DNA of 6,302 bases from Collinsella aerofaciens (GCA_014846205.1 RKAY01000016.1:1-6302), one strand, 5' to 3'. Shown: positions 1 to 6,258, numbered from the stretch's first letter. The notes: generated by a model not told the origin, from the sequence alone. Numbers and translations: made by a program.

Positions 1-1356
1 GGTCGACACCACATGAACCTCGGCGCCGCGACTGGTAAGGCTTGCGAGTAAATCGTCACGATGATACTCGTCAAGCGTCATGCCGTCAGCGTTGAACATG
101 AGCTTAGGCACAAAGAGCATAACCCCCGACAGGTCTTGCGGCAGCTGCTCCAGGATATCGCTCGCGACGATGAGGCCGGTCACGTCCACGTTGCCGCCAA
201 AGTAGCGGTTCTTGATGGCCGTGACGGAGCCGGCAAGGCCGTGCGGCGATTCCACAAAGCGCGCCACGGTGTCGCGCGCGCTGTCGCCGGAGAGGCACAG
301 GAGGCGCTGGTTGCGCTCGGCGATGCCTGCGCGGACGCGGGCCAGACGCTCGGCGTCGGCGGCAAGCACGTCGTCGGTCTCGTCCAGATACGAGCGAATC
401 ATGCCGATGCCGTCGTAGTACTGCGGGTAGCCGTCGTAAAAGTCCGCCTCGGGAGGCTCGATGCCGGCGTCCAGATAGAACTCGTCGCTCATCTGGAAGG
501 TGTGGCGGCCAAAGCGCTCGTAGGCTCGATCCTGGTAGGGACGGATCATGGCAATGGTTTCGCGCGCCAGCTCGGGCTTGTCGCTGTATGACCAGGTAAA
601 ACGGTTCTGGTGCTTGGTAAAGCCCAGCGGCACGATGCCCAGGCTCGTGATCTGCTCGTGCTCCTCGCAAAAGCGCAGAGTCTTTTGAAGCTCCTCGCCG
701 TCGTTCATGCCGGGACACAGCACAATCTGCGCGTGAATCTCGATGCCGGCGGCCATGATGGCCTCGAGCACGTCCATGCCGCGCTGGGCGTTGCGGCCCA
801 TCATGCGGCGGCGGACGTCGGGGCTCACGGCATGGACCGACACGTTCATGGGGCTCATGTTGCGTTGGATGACGTTTTGAACATCTTCGTCGGTGAGGTT
901 TGTGAGCGTGACAAAGTTGCCCTGCAAAAAGCTCAGGCGGTAGTCGTCATCGCGAATATACAGCGTTGAGCGGCCGCCCTTGGGCAGCATGGTCATAAAG
1001 CAGAACACGCAGGCGTTCACGCAGGTGCGCATGCCATCGAAGATGGGGCCATCGAACTCAAGGCCCCAGTCCTCTCCCGGGAAGCGGTCGAGCTCGACGG
1101 GAGTGACGCTGTTGTCGCGCGGGTCGAAAACCTCAAGATCGACGGTGTCGTCGTCGGCCTCCCAGAGCCATACGATCATGTCGGTGAGTGCCTCGCCGTT
1201 GACCGTGAGCACGCGCATGCCCGGCTCGATACCCACATCCCACGCGGGCGATTCGGGACGCACGCTTTTTACGAGCGCGCCCTCACCCGGCTCGGGGTCG
1301 CGGCTGCGCCCGTAATCAGCCACCTCGGCGGCGTATGCGGGTACGGTCTGGTCCAT
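1..1356 (-). CDS. DUF512 family protein: PDZ-like domain plus radical SAM domain (3' end cut by window edge)
   Basis: Translating the minus strand from the ATG at 1356 gives 452 codons with no stop, so the frame leaves the window. Family members are roughly this long, so probably only a few C-terminal residues are missing. Residues about 26-90 form a PDZ-like domain (GALVKSV, then SPAWDVGIEPGMRVLTVNGE). A radical SAM cluster signature CX3CX2C follows at C112, C116 and C119, which should bind a [4Fe-4S] cluster that cleaves S-adenosylmethionine. Further family blocks are NVSVHAVSPDVRRRMMG (about 171-187), CPGMNDGEEL (214-223), the DUF512 segment with MSDEFYLDAGIEPP (289-302) and GIGMIR (316-321), and NRYFGGNVDVTGL (383-395). 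The substrate and reaction are unknown for the family; a cytosolic location is inferred from the absence of a signal peptide. The start lies 2 bases after the ispH stop. An AAGGAG 14 bases upstream is distant, so translation probably depends on coupling to ispH. Family identity is confident; function is not. Confidence 0.93.
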   Translation of the reverse strand, partial: MDQTVPAYAAEVADYGRSRDPEPGEGALVKSVRPESPAWDVGIEPGMRVLTVNGEALTDMIVWLWEADDDTVDLEVFDPRDNSVTPVELDRFPGEDWGLEFDGPIFDGMRTCVNACVFCFMTMLPKGGRSTLYIRDDDYRLSFLQGNFVTLTNLTDEDVQNVIQRNMSPMNVSVHAVSPDVRRRMMGRNAQRGMDVLEAIMAAGIEIHAQIVLCPGMNDGEELQKTLRFCEEHEQITSLGIVPLGFTKHQNRFTWSYSDKPELARETIAMIRPYQDRAYERFGRHTFQMSDEFYLDAGIEPPEADFYDGYPQYYDGIGMIRSYLDETDDVLAADAERLARVRAGIAERNQRLLCLSGDSARDTVARFVESPHGLAGSVTAIKNRYFGGNVDVTGLIVASDILEQLPQDLSGVMLFVPKLMFNADGMTLDEYHRDDLLASLTSRGAEVHVVST

Positions 1357-1358
1357 GA

Positions 1359-2258
1359 TTAGCGGCAAAGCTCCTTGATGCGCGCGACGGCGCGTTCGAT
1401 GTGTTCTTGCGGGGTGGAGGCGCCGGCGGTGATACCGATGTGGCGCGCGCTGGCAAACCATGCGGCCTCGAGCTCGCTTGCCTCCTCGATATGATGCGTG
1501 CGCTCGCAGGCGTCAGCGCAGATTTGCGCCAGACGGCGGGTGTTGCCGGAGTTTTTGCCGCCCACGACGACCATGCAGTCGCAGCGGTTTGCAAGTGCGG
1601 CGGCTGCCTGCTGGCGCTCGCTCGTAGCAGCGCAGATGGTGTTGATTACGCGCAGTTCCTGCACGCGCGGCGTGATGGCAGCCACGACCTCGGCCAAGTT
1701 CTGTGCGGTCTGGGTGGTCTGCACAACCAGACCCACCTTACCCTTGAGCGGCAGCGCGTCCGCATCAGCGGCACAGCTTACGACCCGAGCATCATCGCCG
1801 GCGTGGCCCAGAATGCCCTCGACTTCGGGATGGCCCGGCTCGCCCACGACCACCACGTGATAGCCCTCTCGTACCAGGCGCTCCGCCGCCACGTGGACCT
1901 TTTTCACGTAGGGGCAGGTGGCGTCGACCACGGTAAGACCGCGATCGTGGGCCGCATCGATCACCTGCGGCACCACGCCGTGGGCGCGGATGATTACGGT
2001 GCCCGATGCCGCATCGTCCAGGGTCTCGGCCAAGCCAATGCCAGCCGCGGCAAGCTCACACACCACGATGGGGTTGTGGATGAGCGGCCCCAGGGTGTGG
2101 ACCTGAGCGCTCTCCCCTGCCTGAGGCGCGGTAGCCAGCGCCATGTCGAGCGCGCGCTGCACGCCGTAGCAGGTGCCGGCGTGGGCTGCGATCTCGATGG
2201 TGGGTGCGCCGTCCTGGTCGGACGCAATCGCGGTGGTGGCCATAACGTTCTCGTCCAT
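1359..2258 (-). CDS. ispH: 4-hydroxy-3-methylbut-2-enyl diphosphate reductase (IspH/LytB)
   Basis: IspH catalyses the last step of the MEP pathway, reducing HMBPP to IPP and DMAPP with a [4Fe-4S] cluster in the cytosol. Numbering from the chosen start (299 aa), the three cluster cysteines are C30 (GTCYGVQRAL), C115 (DATCPYVKKVH) and C209 (NTICAATSERQ). Substrate-site residues are present: H61 (LIHNP), H93 (RAHGV), H143 and E145 (GHPEVEG, with the catalytic Glu), S237 and N239 (NSGNT), and S281 (TAGASTP). The length matches single-domain IspH, with a slightly longer N-terminus. No ribosomal S1 domain is fused at the C-terminus, unlike some Clostridia. ATG 2258 was chosen because it sits 2 bases after the plsC stop with a weak AGG 8 bases upstream. 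Alternatives are ATG 2288 (10 residues longer, overlapping plsC) and ATG 2243 (5 shorter); none has a strong ribosome binding site. The function is secure, the exact start is not. Confidence 0.95.
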   Translation of the reverse strand: MDENVMATTAIASDQDGAPTIEIAAHAGTCYGVQRALDMALATAPQAGESAQVHTLGPLIHNPIVVCELAAAGIGLAETLDDAASGTVIIRAHGVVPQVIDAAHDRGLTVVDATCPYVKKVHVAAERLVREGYHVVVVGEPGHPEVEGILGHAGDDARVVSCAADADALPLKGKVGLVVQTTQTAQNLAEVVAAITPRVQELRVINTICAATSERQQAAAALANRCDCMVVVGGKNSGNTRRLAQICADACERTHHIEEASELEAAWFASARHIGITAGASTPQEHIERAVARIKELCR

Positions 2259-2260
2259 GG

Positions 2261-2989
2261 CTAGAACCTGCCCGGATGCTCGGCGCATAGCTCGTCTCGC
2301 ATGACGTAGACGCGGTTCATGGCCTCGGACTCAAACCAGACCAGACGCTCCGTGCGCTTAAGCCCGGCCGGCGCGTCGGAAAGCGAGACGGCCTTGCCAG
2401 CACGGATCCAGCACTTCTTGGGACGCATGATCTTTTTGCCCGCAGGCGTGATGTCGGACCAGCCACAGATGGCGAGCGGGTTCACGGGTGCCTTGCCCAT
2501 CTGGGCGATGAGCGCAAAGCCGCCGTGGACCTCTGGTTTGATGTCGCGCGAGCGGATGCGCGTACCCTCGGGGAAGATCAGAACGTCCTCGCCGCGCTGC
2601 AGCGCATGCTGGGCGGCACGCAGACACTTCATGTCGGCGGTGCCGCGCTCGACGGGAATGCCGCCCACACGGCTAAAGGCCCAGCGTACGATCTTGCTCT
2701 TGGCAAACTCGGACTTAAAAATGGGGCGAATGCGGCGGCCGCCAAAGAACAGCGCCGTCTCTACAGCCAGGAGCTCGGCCATCGAGGTGTGATTGCAGAT
2801 AACCACGCTTCCGCGGCCTTCCTGGCGTTCAAACAGCAGATCGGCGTCCTCTACCTTCCAGCGCCACATGAGCTTGGAGAAAGCCCAAAGGATTGCCATG
2901 ACCACGAAGACGGTGCCGCGGATGAGCGCGGGGAACTCGGCGTAGGGGGCGTTGTAGTAATCCTCGGGCGTCTGTTTAAACAGGCGCAT
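2261..2989 (-). CDS. plsC: 1-acyl-sn-glycerol-3-phosphate acyltransferase (PlsC/LPLAT family)
   Basis: This is a 242-residue membrane-associated acyltransferase, expected to transfer an acyl group to lysophosphatidic acid to make phosphatidic acid for phospholipid synthesis. A hydrophobic stretch at about 22-41 is a likely membrane anchor. Family blocks follow in order: motif I NHTSMAE (66-72), motif II GGIPVERG (109-116), motif III IFPEGTRIRS (138-147) and the VNPLAI block near 169-174. Motif I is odd: the family consensus is N-H-x4-D, but residue 72 is Glu (codon GAG), so the catalytic pair reads H67/E72. The start is fixed by a consensus AAAGGAGGT 6 bases upstream, made from the last codons and stop of cmk. 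Its place between cmk and ispH is the order seen in many Clostridia. The family is certain; the substrate is inferred, and another LPLAT acceptor is possible given the changed motif. Confidence 0.92.
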   Translation of the reverse strand: MRLFKQTPEDYYNAPYAEFPALIRGTVFVVMAILWAFSKLMWRWKVEDADLLFERQEGRGSVVICNHTSMAELLAVETALFFGGRRIRPIFKSEFAKSKIVRWAFSRVGGIPVERGTADMKCLRAAQHALQRGEDVLIFPEGTRIRSRDIKPEVHGGFALIAQMGKAPVNPLAICGWSDITPAGKKIMRPKKCWIRAGKAVSLSDAPAGLKRTERLVWFESEAMNRVYVMRDELCAEHPGRF

Positions 2990-2992
2990 GGG

Positions 2993-3679
2993 CTACCTCC
3001 TTTGGTTGATGAGGTCCTCGATAATGTGGACGACCTCGTCGATGGTGTGGGCGGTGGAGTCGACATGCACGGCGTCCTCGGCGGGCTCGAGCGGCGCGAC
3101 CTCGCGGCTGCTGTCGAGCTCGTCGCGCTGCTTGAGGGCATCGAGGGTCTCGTCGACCTCGGCTTCGAGCTGCTCGGTGGTGAGAGACTGTACATCGTTC
3201 TGGTGGCGCTGCAGCACGCGGCGACGGGCGCGCTCGCGCGGATCAGCGGTCAGGAAGACCTTGACTTGCGCGTTGGGGAATACGACGGTTCCGATGTCGC
3301 GACCCTCGGCCACGATATCGCGGTCCTCGGCGGCGCGGCGCTGATGGATGAGCATGGCGGCGCGCACACCCGGGTAGGCCGAGACCTTGGACACGTTGGC
3401 GTCGACCTGCGGGGTGCGAATGGCAGCCGAGGCGTCCTGGCCATCAATGGTCAGGCGTGTGTCCTCGCCGGTGCCGTTGGTAAAGCGGATTTCGATCTGC
3501 TCGGCGAGGGCGTCGATGGCCGCCTCGTCGTCCAGATCGATGCCGCGGTCGAGCGCGGCGAAGGTGACGGCGCGATACATGGCACCCGTATCGAGCTTGT
3601 TAAAGCCCAGCTGGCGGGCGATCTCCTTGGCGATGGTGGACTTGCCGGAACCGGCGGGGCCGTCGATGGCAACGATCAT
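2993..3679 (-). CDS. cmk: cytidylate kinase (CMP/dCMP kinase)
   Basis: Cmk phosphorylates CMP and dCMP with ATP, feeding pyrimidine nucleotides to RNA, DNA and CDP-diacylglycerol synthesis in the cytosol. The protein has 228 residues, the usual length for the bacterial type. The P-loop is GPAGSGKST (7-15). LDTGAMYRAVT (29-39) carries the CMP-binding Asp and Arg. VAEGRDIGTVVFP (123-135) and the lid-side signature RDELDSSREVAPL (185-197) are intact. The frame is open further upstream to a GTG at 3721, but ATG 3679 is chosen. It directly precedes the conserved IVAIDGPAG strand and has AAAGGAAG with 6-base spacing. The gene ends in two AGG codons and TAG, which double as the plsC ribosome binding site. 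It follows rluB, as in most actinobacteria. No anomaly was seen in catalytic residues. Confidence 0.96.
   Translation of the reverse strand: MIVAIDGPAGSGKSTIAKEIARQLGFNKLDTGAMYRAVTFAALDRGIDLDDEAAIDALAEQIEIRFTNGTGEDTRLTIDGQDASAAIRTPQVDANVSKVSAYPGVRAAMLIHQRRAAEDRDIVAEGRDIGTVVFPNAQVKVFLTADPRERARRRVLQRHQNDVQSLTTEQLEAEVDETLDALKQRDELDSSREVAPLEPAEDAVHVDSTAHTIDEVVHIIEDLINQRR
2995..3003 (-). promoter_or_regulatory. plsC Shine-Dalgarno merged with the cmk stop codon
   Basis: The minus strand reads AAAGGAGGT, a near-perfect match to the 16S rRNA tail, with 6 bases between GGAGG and the plsC ATG at 2989. The last cmk codons CAA AGG AGG and the T of its TAG stop form the site. Ribosomes ending cmk therefore finish on the plsC initiation site, which favours coupled translation. 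Confidence 0.9.
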
Positions 3680-3745
3680 GCAATGCTTCCTTTCGGTGGT
3701 TGACGTGCTGGTATGGGACACGGACGCTGTGGCGTGGCGGTCTGC
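3680..3745 (-). other. 66-base rluB-cmk intergenic gap
   Basis: This is the only sizeable gap between genes in the window. Apart from the cmk ribosome binding site I see no terminator hairpin, no U-run and no convincing -35/-10 pair. It marks the junction between the scpA-scpB-rluB block and the cmk-plsC-ispH-DUF512 block, so an internal promoter is conceivable but not supported by sequence. Confidence 0.5.
3686..3693 (-). promoter_or_regulatory. cmk Shine-Dalgarno, decides the start
   Basis: AAAGGAAG lies 6 bases before ATG 3679. It supports this ATG over the upstream in-frame GTG at 3721, which would add 14 poorly conserved-looking residues before the first beta strand. Confidence 0.8.
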
Positions 3746-4720
3746 CTAGCCGGTGTAGCGCTCGCGGTAGGTGTTGCGCTTGGGTGCGGAGCCGTGACTG
3801 CCGTGGTGACGCGTGCGGCTCGCGGCGTTGGTCGCCGGCGCGGCGGCGCGCTTGGAGCTGGCCTGCTTGGGTGGGATGCCGCCGGACTTGAGGATCTGCA
3901 CCTCCTGGTCGGTGAGCTCGCGCCACGACCCCTTGGCCACGTCCTTGAGCTCCAGGCCGGCAAAGTTGCAGCGATGCAGGCGAATCACCGGGTGGTGGAT
4001 CTTGCTCAGCATGCGCTTGACCTGGTTCTTGCGGCCTTCGCGGATGATGACCTCCACGGCGGTGGTGCCGGGCTTGACGCCCTGGGGAGCTACGGCCTCG
4101 GCCTCGCGCGCGCTGATGACGCGGCAAATTGCCGGCTGGCATAGACCGTCGTCGAGCTCGATGCCACGGCGCAGCGGCGTGAGGTCGCGGTCGGACAGTT
4201 CGCCGTCAACGAGTGCCTGGTAGGTCTTGTAGACGTGCTTGCTGGGGTGCAGCAGGTCCTGCGACAGGTCGCCGTCGGTGGTAAAGAGCAAAAGGCCCGT
4301 GGTGTCACGGTCCAGGCGGCCCACCGGGAACAGGCCCGGAAATCGGTCGCGGGGAACCAAGTCGGCCACGCAAGGGCGCTCCTGCGGGTCGCTCATGGTG
4401 GTGAGGTAGCCGGTCGGCTTGTAGAGCATCAGGTACACGGCACCCTGGTTGAGCGTGACCGGCATGCCGTCGACCTCGACGTGGTCGCGGTCGACATCGA
4501 CCTTGGTGCCCAGCTCGGTCGCGACCTCGCCGTTGACAGTCACGCGGCCGGCGGTCATCAGGTCCTCCGAGCCACGGCGGCTCGCCACGCCCGCGCGCGC
4601 CAAAAAGCGCTGGAGGCGCATGGTGTGCGGGTAGACGGGCTGGGCGTCGGACTTGTGCGTATCCGCGTTGGGCGCCGCAGCGCCGGCGCGCGTCTCCCCT
4701 GCTTTGTTAGTCCTCGTCAT
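3746..4720 (-). CDS. rluB: 23S rRNA pseudouridine synthase, RsuA/RluB/RluE/RluF family
   Basis: Enzymes of this family isomerise a specific uridine in rRNA to pseudouridine; RluB targets the large-subunit peptidyl-transferase region. The chosen product has 324 residues. An S4 RNA-binding domain (about 34-80) begins MRLQRFLARAGVASRR. The catalytic motif is FPVGRLDRDTTGLLLFTTDG, with D137 as the nucleophile. The conserved EGRKNQVKRML follows at 228-238. Two extensions flank the core: 33 polar residues before the S4 domain, and a 43-residue Lys/Arg/His-rich tail (about 282-324), possibly an rRNA-binding arm. ATG 4720 is chosen because GGAGG lies 6 bases upstream, inside scpB, giving a 14-base overlap. 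The ATG at 4621 would start exactly at the S4 domain but has no visible ribosome binding site. The symbol rests on family membership and the scpB neighbour; exact site specificity cannot be read from sequence. Confidence 0.9.
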   Translation of the reverse strand: MTRTNKAGETRAGAAAPNADTHKSDAQPVYPHTMRLQRFLARAGVASRRGSEDLMTAGRVTVNGEVATELGTKVDVDRDHVEVDGMPVTLNQGAVYLMLYKPTGYLTTMSDPQERPCVADLVPRDRFPGLFPVGRLDRDTTGLLLFTTDGDLSQDLLHPSKHVYKTYQALVDGELSDRDLTPLRRGIELDDGLCQPAICRVISAREAEAVAPQGVKPGTTAVEVIIREGRKNQVKRMLSKIHHPVIRLHRCNFAGLELKDVAKGSWRELTDQEVQILKSGGIPPKQASSKRAAAPATNAASRTRHHGSHGSAPKRNTYRERYTG

Positions 4721-5435
4721 GCGTATCCTCCGCAGTGTCGTCGGTGGCCAGCGATTCCTCGCCGCCGACGACCTCGACATCATCAATATCGGTATCGATC
4801 AACTCGCGCTCTTCGTCCAGGTCCTCGGCCTGCTCCTCGAGCGTAGACTGAATGCTGCGGCCGCTCAGGCGCTCGCGGATAAATTGACGCGACTGCTCAT
4901 CGGGGGCAAACTGTTCCAGATCGGGCAGATCGCGGGTGGAGCGCAGACCGAACTTCTCCAAAAAGGCGTTGGTCGTGCCGTAGATGATGGCCTGACCGCG
5001 CTGGGGGTCGCGGCCGAGCTCGCGCACTAGGCCCTTGTCCACGAGCGACGCGATGACGCCGTCGGAGTTGACGCCGCGGATGCCCTTGACCACCTCGCGC
5101 GTAACGGGCTGGTGATAGGCGATCACGGCCAGGGTCTCGAGTGCCGCCTGCGACAGTTTTTGCGTGTCCCAGCTCAGCACGTAGGCCTCGACCACGTCGT
5201 GATATGCGGGATGCGTAAATAGGCGCCAACCGCCGGCGACCTCGCGCAGCTGAAAGCCGCGGTTGGCCTCCTCGTACTCAACTTTGAGCTCGGCGAGCAG
5301 CGATGCGCACTCGCCGGGGGCGATATCCAGCGCACCAGCCAGCGCGGGCGCGCTCACCGGATCGCTCGACACCAGCAGGAGCGCCTCCAAGGCGCCTTTG
5401 AGGCTGTTTGCCTCCAGCGTGGAAAGGGTTGACAT
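4707..5435 (-). CDS. scpB: segregation and condensation protein B
   Basis: ScpB is the winged-helix (kite) subunit that binds, as a dimer, to the kleisin ScpA in the SMC-ScpAB condensin that compacts and resolves the chromosome. The 242-residue product shows the hallmark block LSQAALETLAVIAYHQPVTR (94-113), followed by IRGVNSDGVIASLVDKGL (119-136) and then IIYGTTNAFLEKFGL (150-164). The N-terminal region (about 10-90) forms the first winged helix. The last 44 residues (199-242) form a strongly acidic tail: 22 of 44 are Asp or Glu, with a single Arg. The start has AGGAG 8 bases upstream, overlapping the scpA stop codon. The 3' end overlaps the rluB start by 14 bases, suggesting translational coupling. 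Identity is certain. The acidic tail is likely disordered; any role for it is unknown. Confidence 0.96.
   Translation of the reverse strand: MSTLSTLEANSLKGALEALLLVSSDPVSAPALAGALDIAPGECASLLAELKVEYEEANRGFQLREVAGGWRLFTHPAYHDVVEAYVLSWDTQKLSQAALETLAVIAYHQPVTREVVKGIRGVNSDGVIASLVDKGLVRELGRDPQRGQAIIYGTTNAFLEKFGLRSTRDLPDLEQFAPDEQSRQFIRERLSGRSIQSTLEEQAEDLDEERELIDTDIDDVEVVGGEESLATDDTAEDTHDED
4727..4731 (-). promoter_or_regulatory. rluB Shine-Dalgarno inside scpB, decides the start
   Basis: GGAGG lies 6 bases before ATG 4720 and within the last codons of scpB. It is the reason for choosing this start rather than the frame's earlier ATG at 4786 or the ATG at 4621, which begins the S4 domain. Confidence 0.75.
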
Positions 5436-5443
5436 AGTCGCCG

Positions 5444-5448
5444 CTCCT
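5444..5448 (-). promoter_or_regulatory. scpB Shine-Dalgarno overlapping the scpA stop codon
   Basis: AGGAG shares its first two bases with the scpA TAG stop (5447-5449) and has 8 bases before ATG 5435. The arrangement should couple synthesis of the two condensin subunits. Confidence 0.8.
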
Positions 5449-6253
5449 ATTCGGTGAGCTCGGGGCCCTCGCCGGGTACGTAGGCCTCGGCGCCCTCGAC
5501 GCGGTTGATGCGGATAGTTCCAAAAATTTCGTCCTGGCTCAGGGTGAGCGAGCCACGCTTGGCGAGCTCCAGCATAGCCAAGAAGGTGACGACGAGCTGC
5601 TCGGTGGTGGCGTCGCCGTCTAGCAGCTCGCGGAAGGTGCAGGTTTGGTGCGCCATGGTAAAGCGATCGACCGAGGCCACGGTCAGGTCGAGTGGCACGC
5701 GATGCGGTGCCACGTGCTCGGCCTCCAGCAGGAAGGTCTGGCGCTTGCCGTCCAGGTCGGCACAGATGACGGCCAGGCCGCGCAGCGTGATGCCGGCCAG
5801 ATAGTCGGGCATGAGGCCCAGAAACTCGGGGTCGGGGCCGGCCACGCGCGGATGCATGCGGCTCTCGGCCTGCATGCGCGCGCCAAGGGCTGCCGCTGCG
5901 CCCTTAAACTGCTTGTAGGCGATCAGGCGCTGAATCAGGACCTCGCGGAGGGCGTCGCCGTCGAGGGCGCTGAGTTCCTCGAGGTCTTCGTCAATCTCAT
6001 CGTCATCGACTTTGCGCGGGGCCTCCTGCGGCACCAGCGAGGCGGCCTTGATGTCCAAAAGGGTTGCCGCGACCAGCAAAAAGTCGCTCGCCACGTCCAG
6101 GTCCAGCGCCTCGATGCGCTCGGCCTCGGCTAGGTATTGCTCGGCCACCTCGCTAATGGAGATGGCGCCGATATCTACTTTTTGGCGGGTTACCAGCTGC
6201 AGTAGCAGGTCGAACGGTCCGCTGTAGACCTGCGTCGACACGCGATACGACAT
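5447..6253 (-). CDS. scpA: segregation and condensation protein A (kleisin)
   Basis: ScpA is the kleisin that bridges the two heads of the SMC dimer and recruits ScpB, forming the chromosome-organising condensin complex. The 268-residue product is of normal length. The N-terminal SMC-neck-binding segment is recognisable: FDLLLQLVTRQKVDIGAISI (14-33), then VAEQYL (36-41) and FLLVAATLLDIKA (58-70). An acidic linker follows (about 83-100). The C-terminal winged helix that binds the SMC cap ends with VVTFLAMLELAKRG (221-234) and QDEIFGTIRI (240-249). The start is secure: a consensus AAAGGAGGT lies with 6-base spacing before ATG 6253. It is the first gene of the cluster visible here and lies 11 bases upstream of scpB. 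The upstream neighbour lies outside the window, so whether the operon starts here cannot be seen. Confidence 0.96.
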   Translation of the reverse strand: MSYRVSTQVYSGPFDLLLQLVTRQKVDIGAISISEVAEQYLAEAERIEALDLDVASDFLLVAATLLDIKAASLVPQEAPRKVDDDEIDEDLEELSALDGDALREVLIQRLIAYKQFKGAAAALGARMQAESRMHPRVAGPDPEFLGLMPDYLAGITLRGLAVICADLDGKRQTFLLEAEHVAPHRVPLDLTVASVDRFTMAHQTCTFRELLDGDATTEQLVVTFLAMLELAKRGSLTLSQDEIFGTIRINRVEGAEAYVPGEGPELTE

Positions 6254-6258
6254 CTTCG

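Noticed and set aside
61..969. Plus-strand open frames at 61-591 and 610-969 and a minus-strand frame at 104-718
   Set aside because: All overlap the DUF512 radical SAM gene, which reads through the whole region with recognisable motifs up to the window edge. The others have only low-complexity Ala/Arg/His-rich products.
1401..2264. Plus-strand open frame of 287 codons
   Set aside because: It lies entirely antisense to ispH, whose motifs and catalytic cysteines are intact. The conceptual product resembles no family, and long antisense frames are expected in GC-rich coding DNA.
2525..3703. Plus-strand open frame of 392 codons
   Set aside because: It is antisense across both plsC and cmk, including their junction. 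Both real genes have full family motifs and ribosome binding sites, so this is a codon-bias shadow.
3680..3721. Upstream GTG start for cmk
   Set aside because: It adds 14 residues before the conserved first strand and lacks a good ribosome binding site, whereas ATG 3679 has AAAGGAAG at 6 bases.
3680..3745. Terminator or internal promoter in the rluB-cmk gap
   Set aside because: No stem followed by a U-run and no convincing -35/-10 spacing was seen. The gap alone is not evidence.
4721..4786. Earlier ATG for rluB at 4786
   Set aside because: It would overlap scpB by 80 bases and add Arg-rich residues that are the shadow of the ScpB acidic tail. ATG 4720 has GGAGG at ideal spacing.
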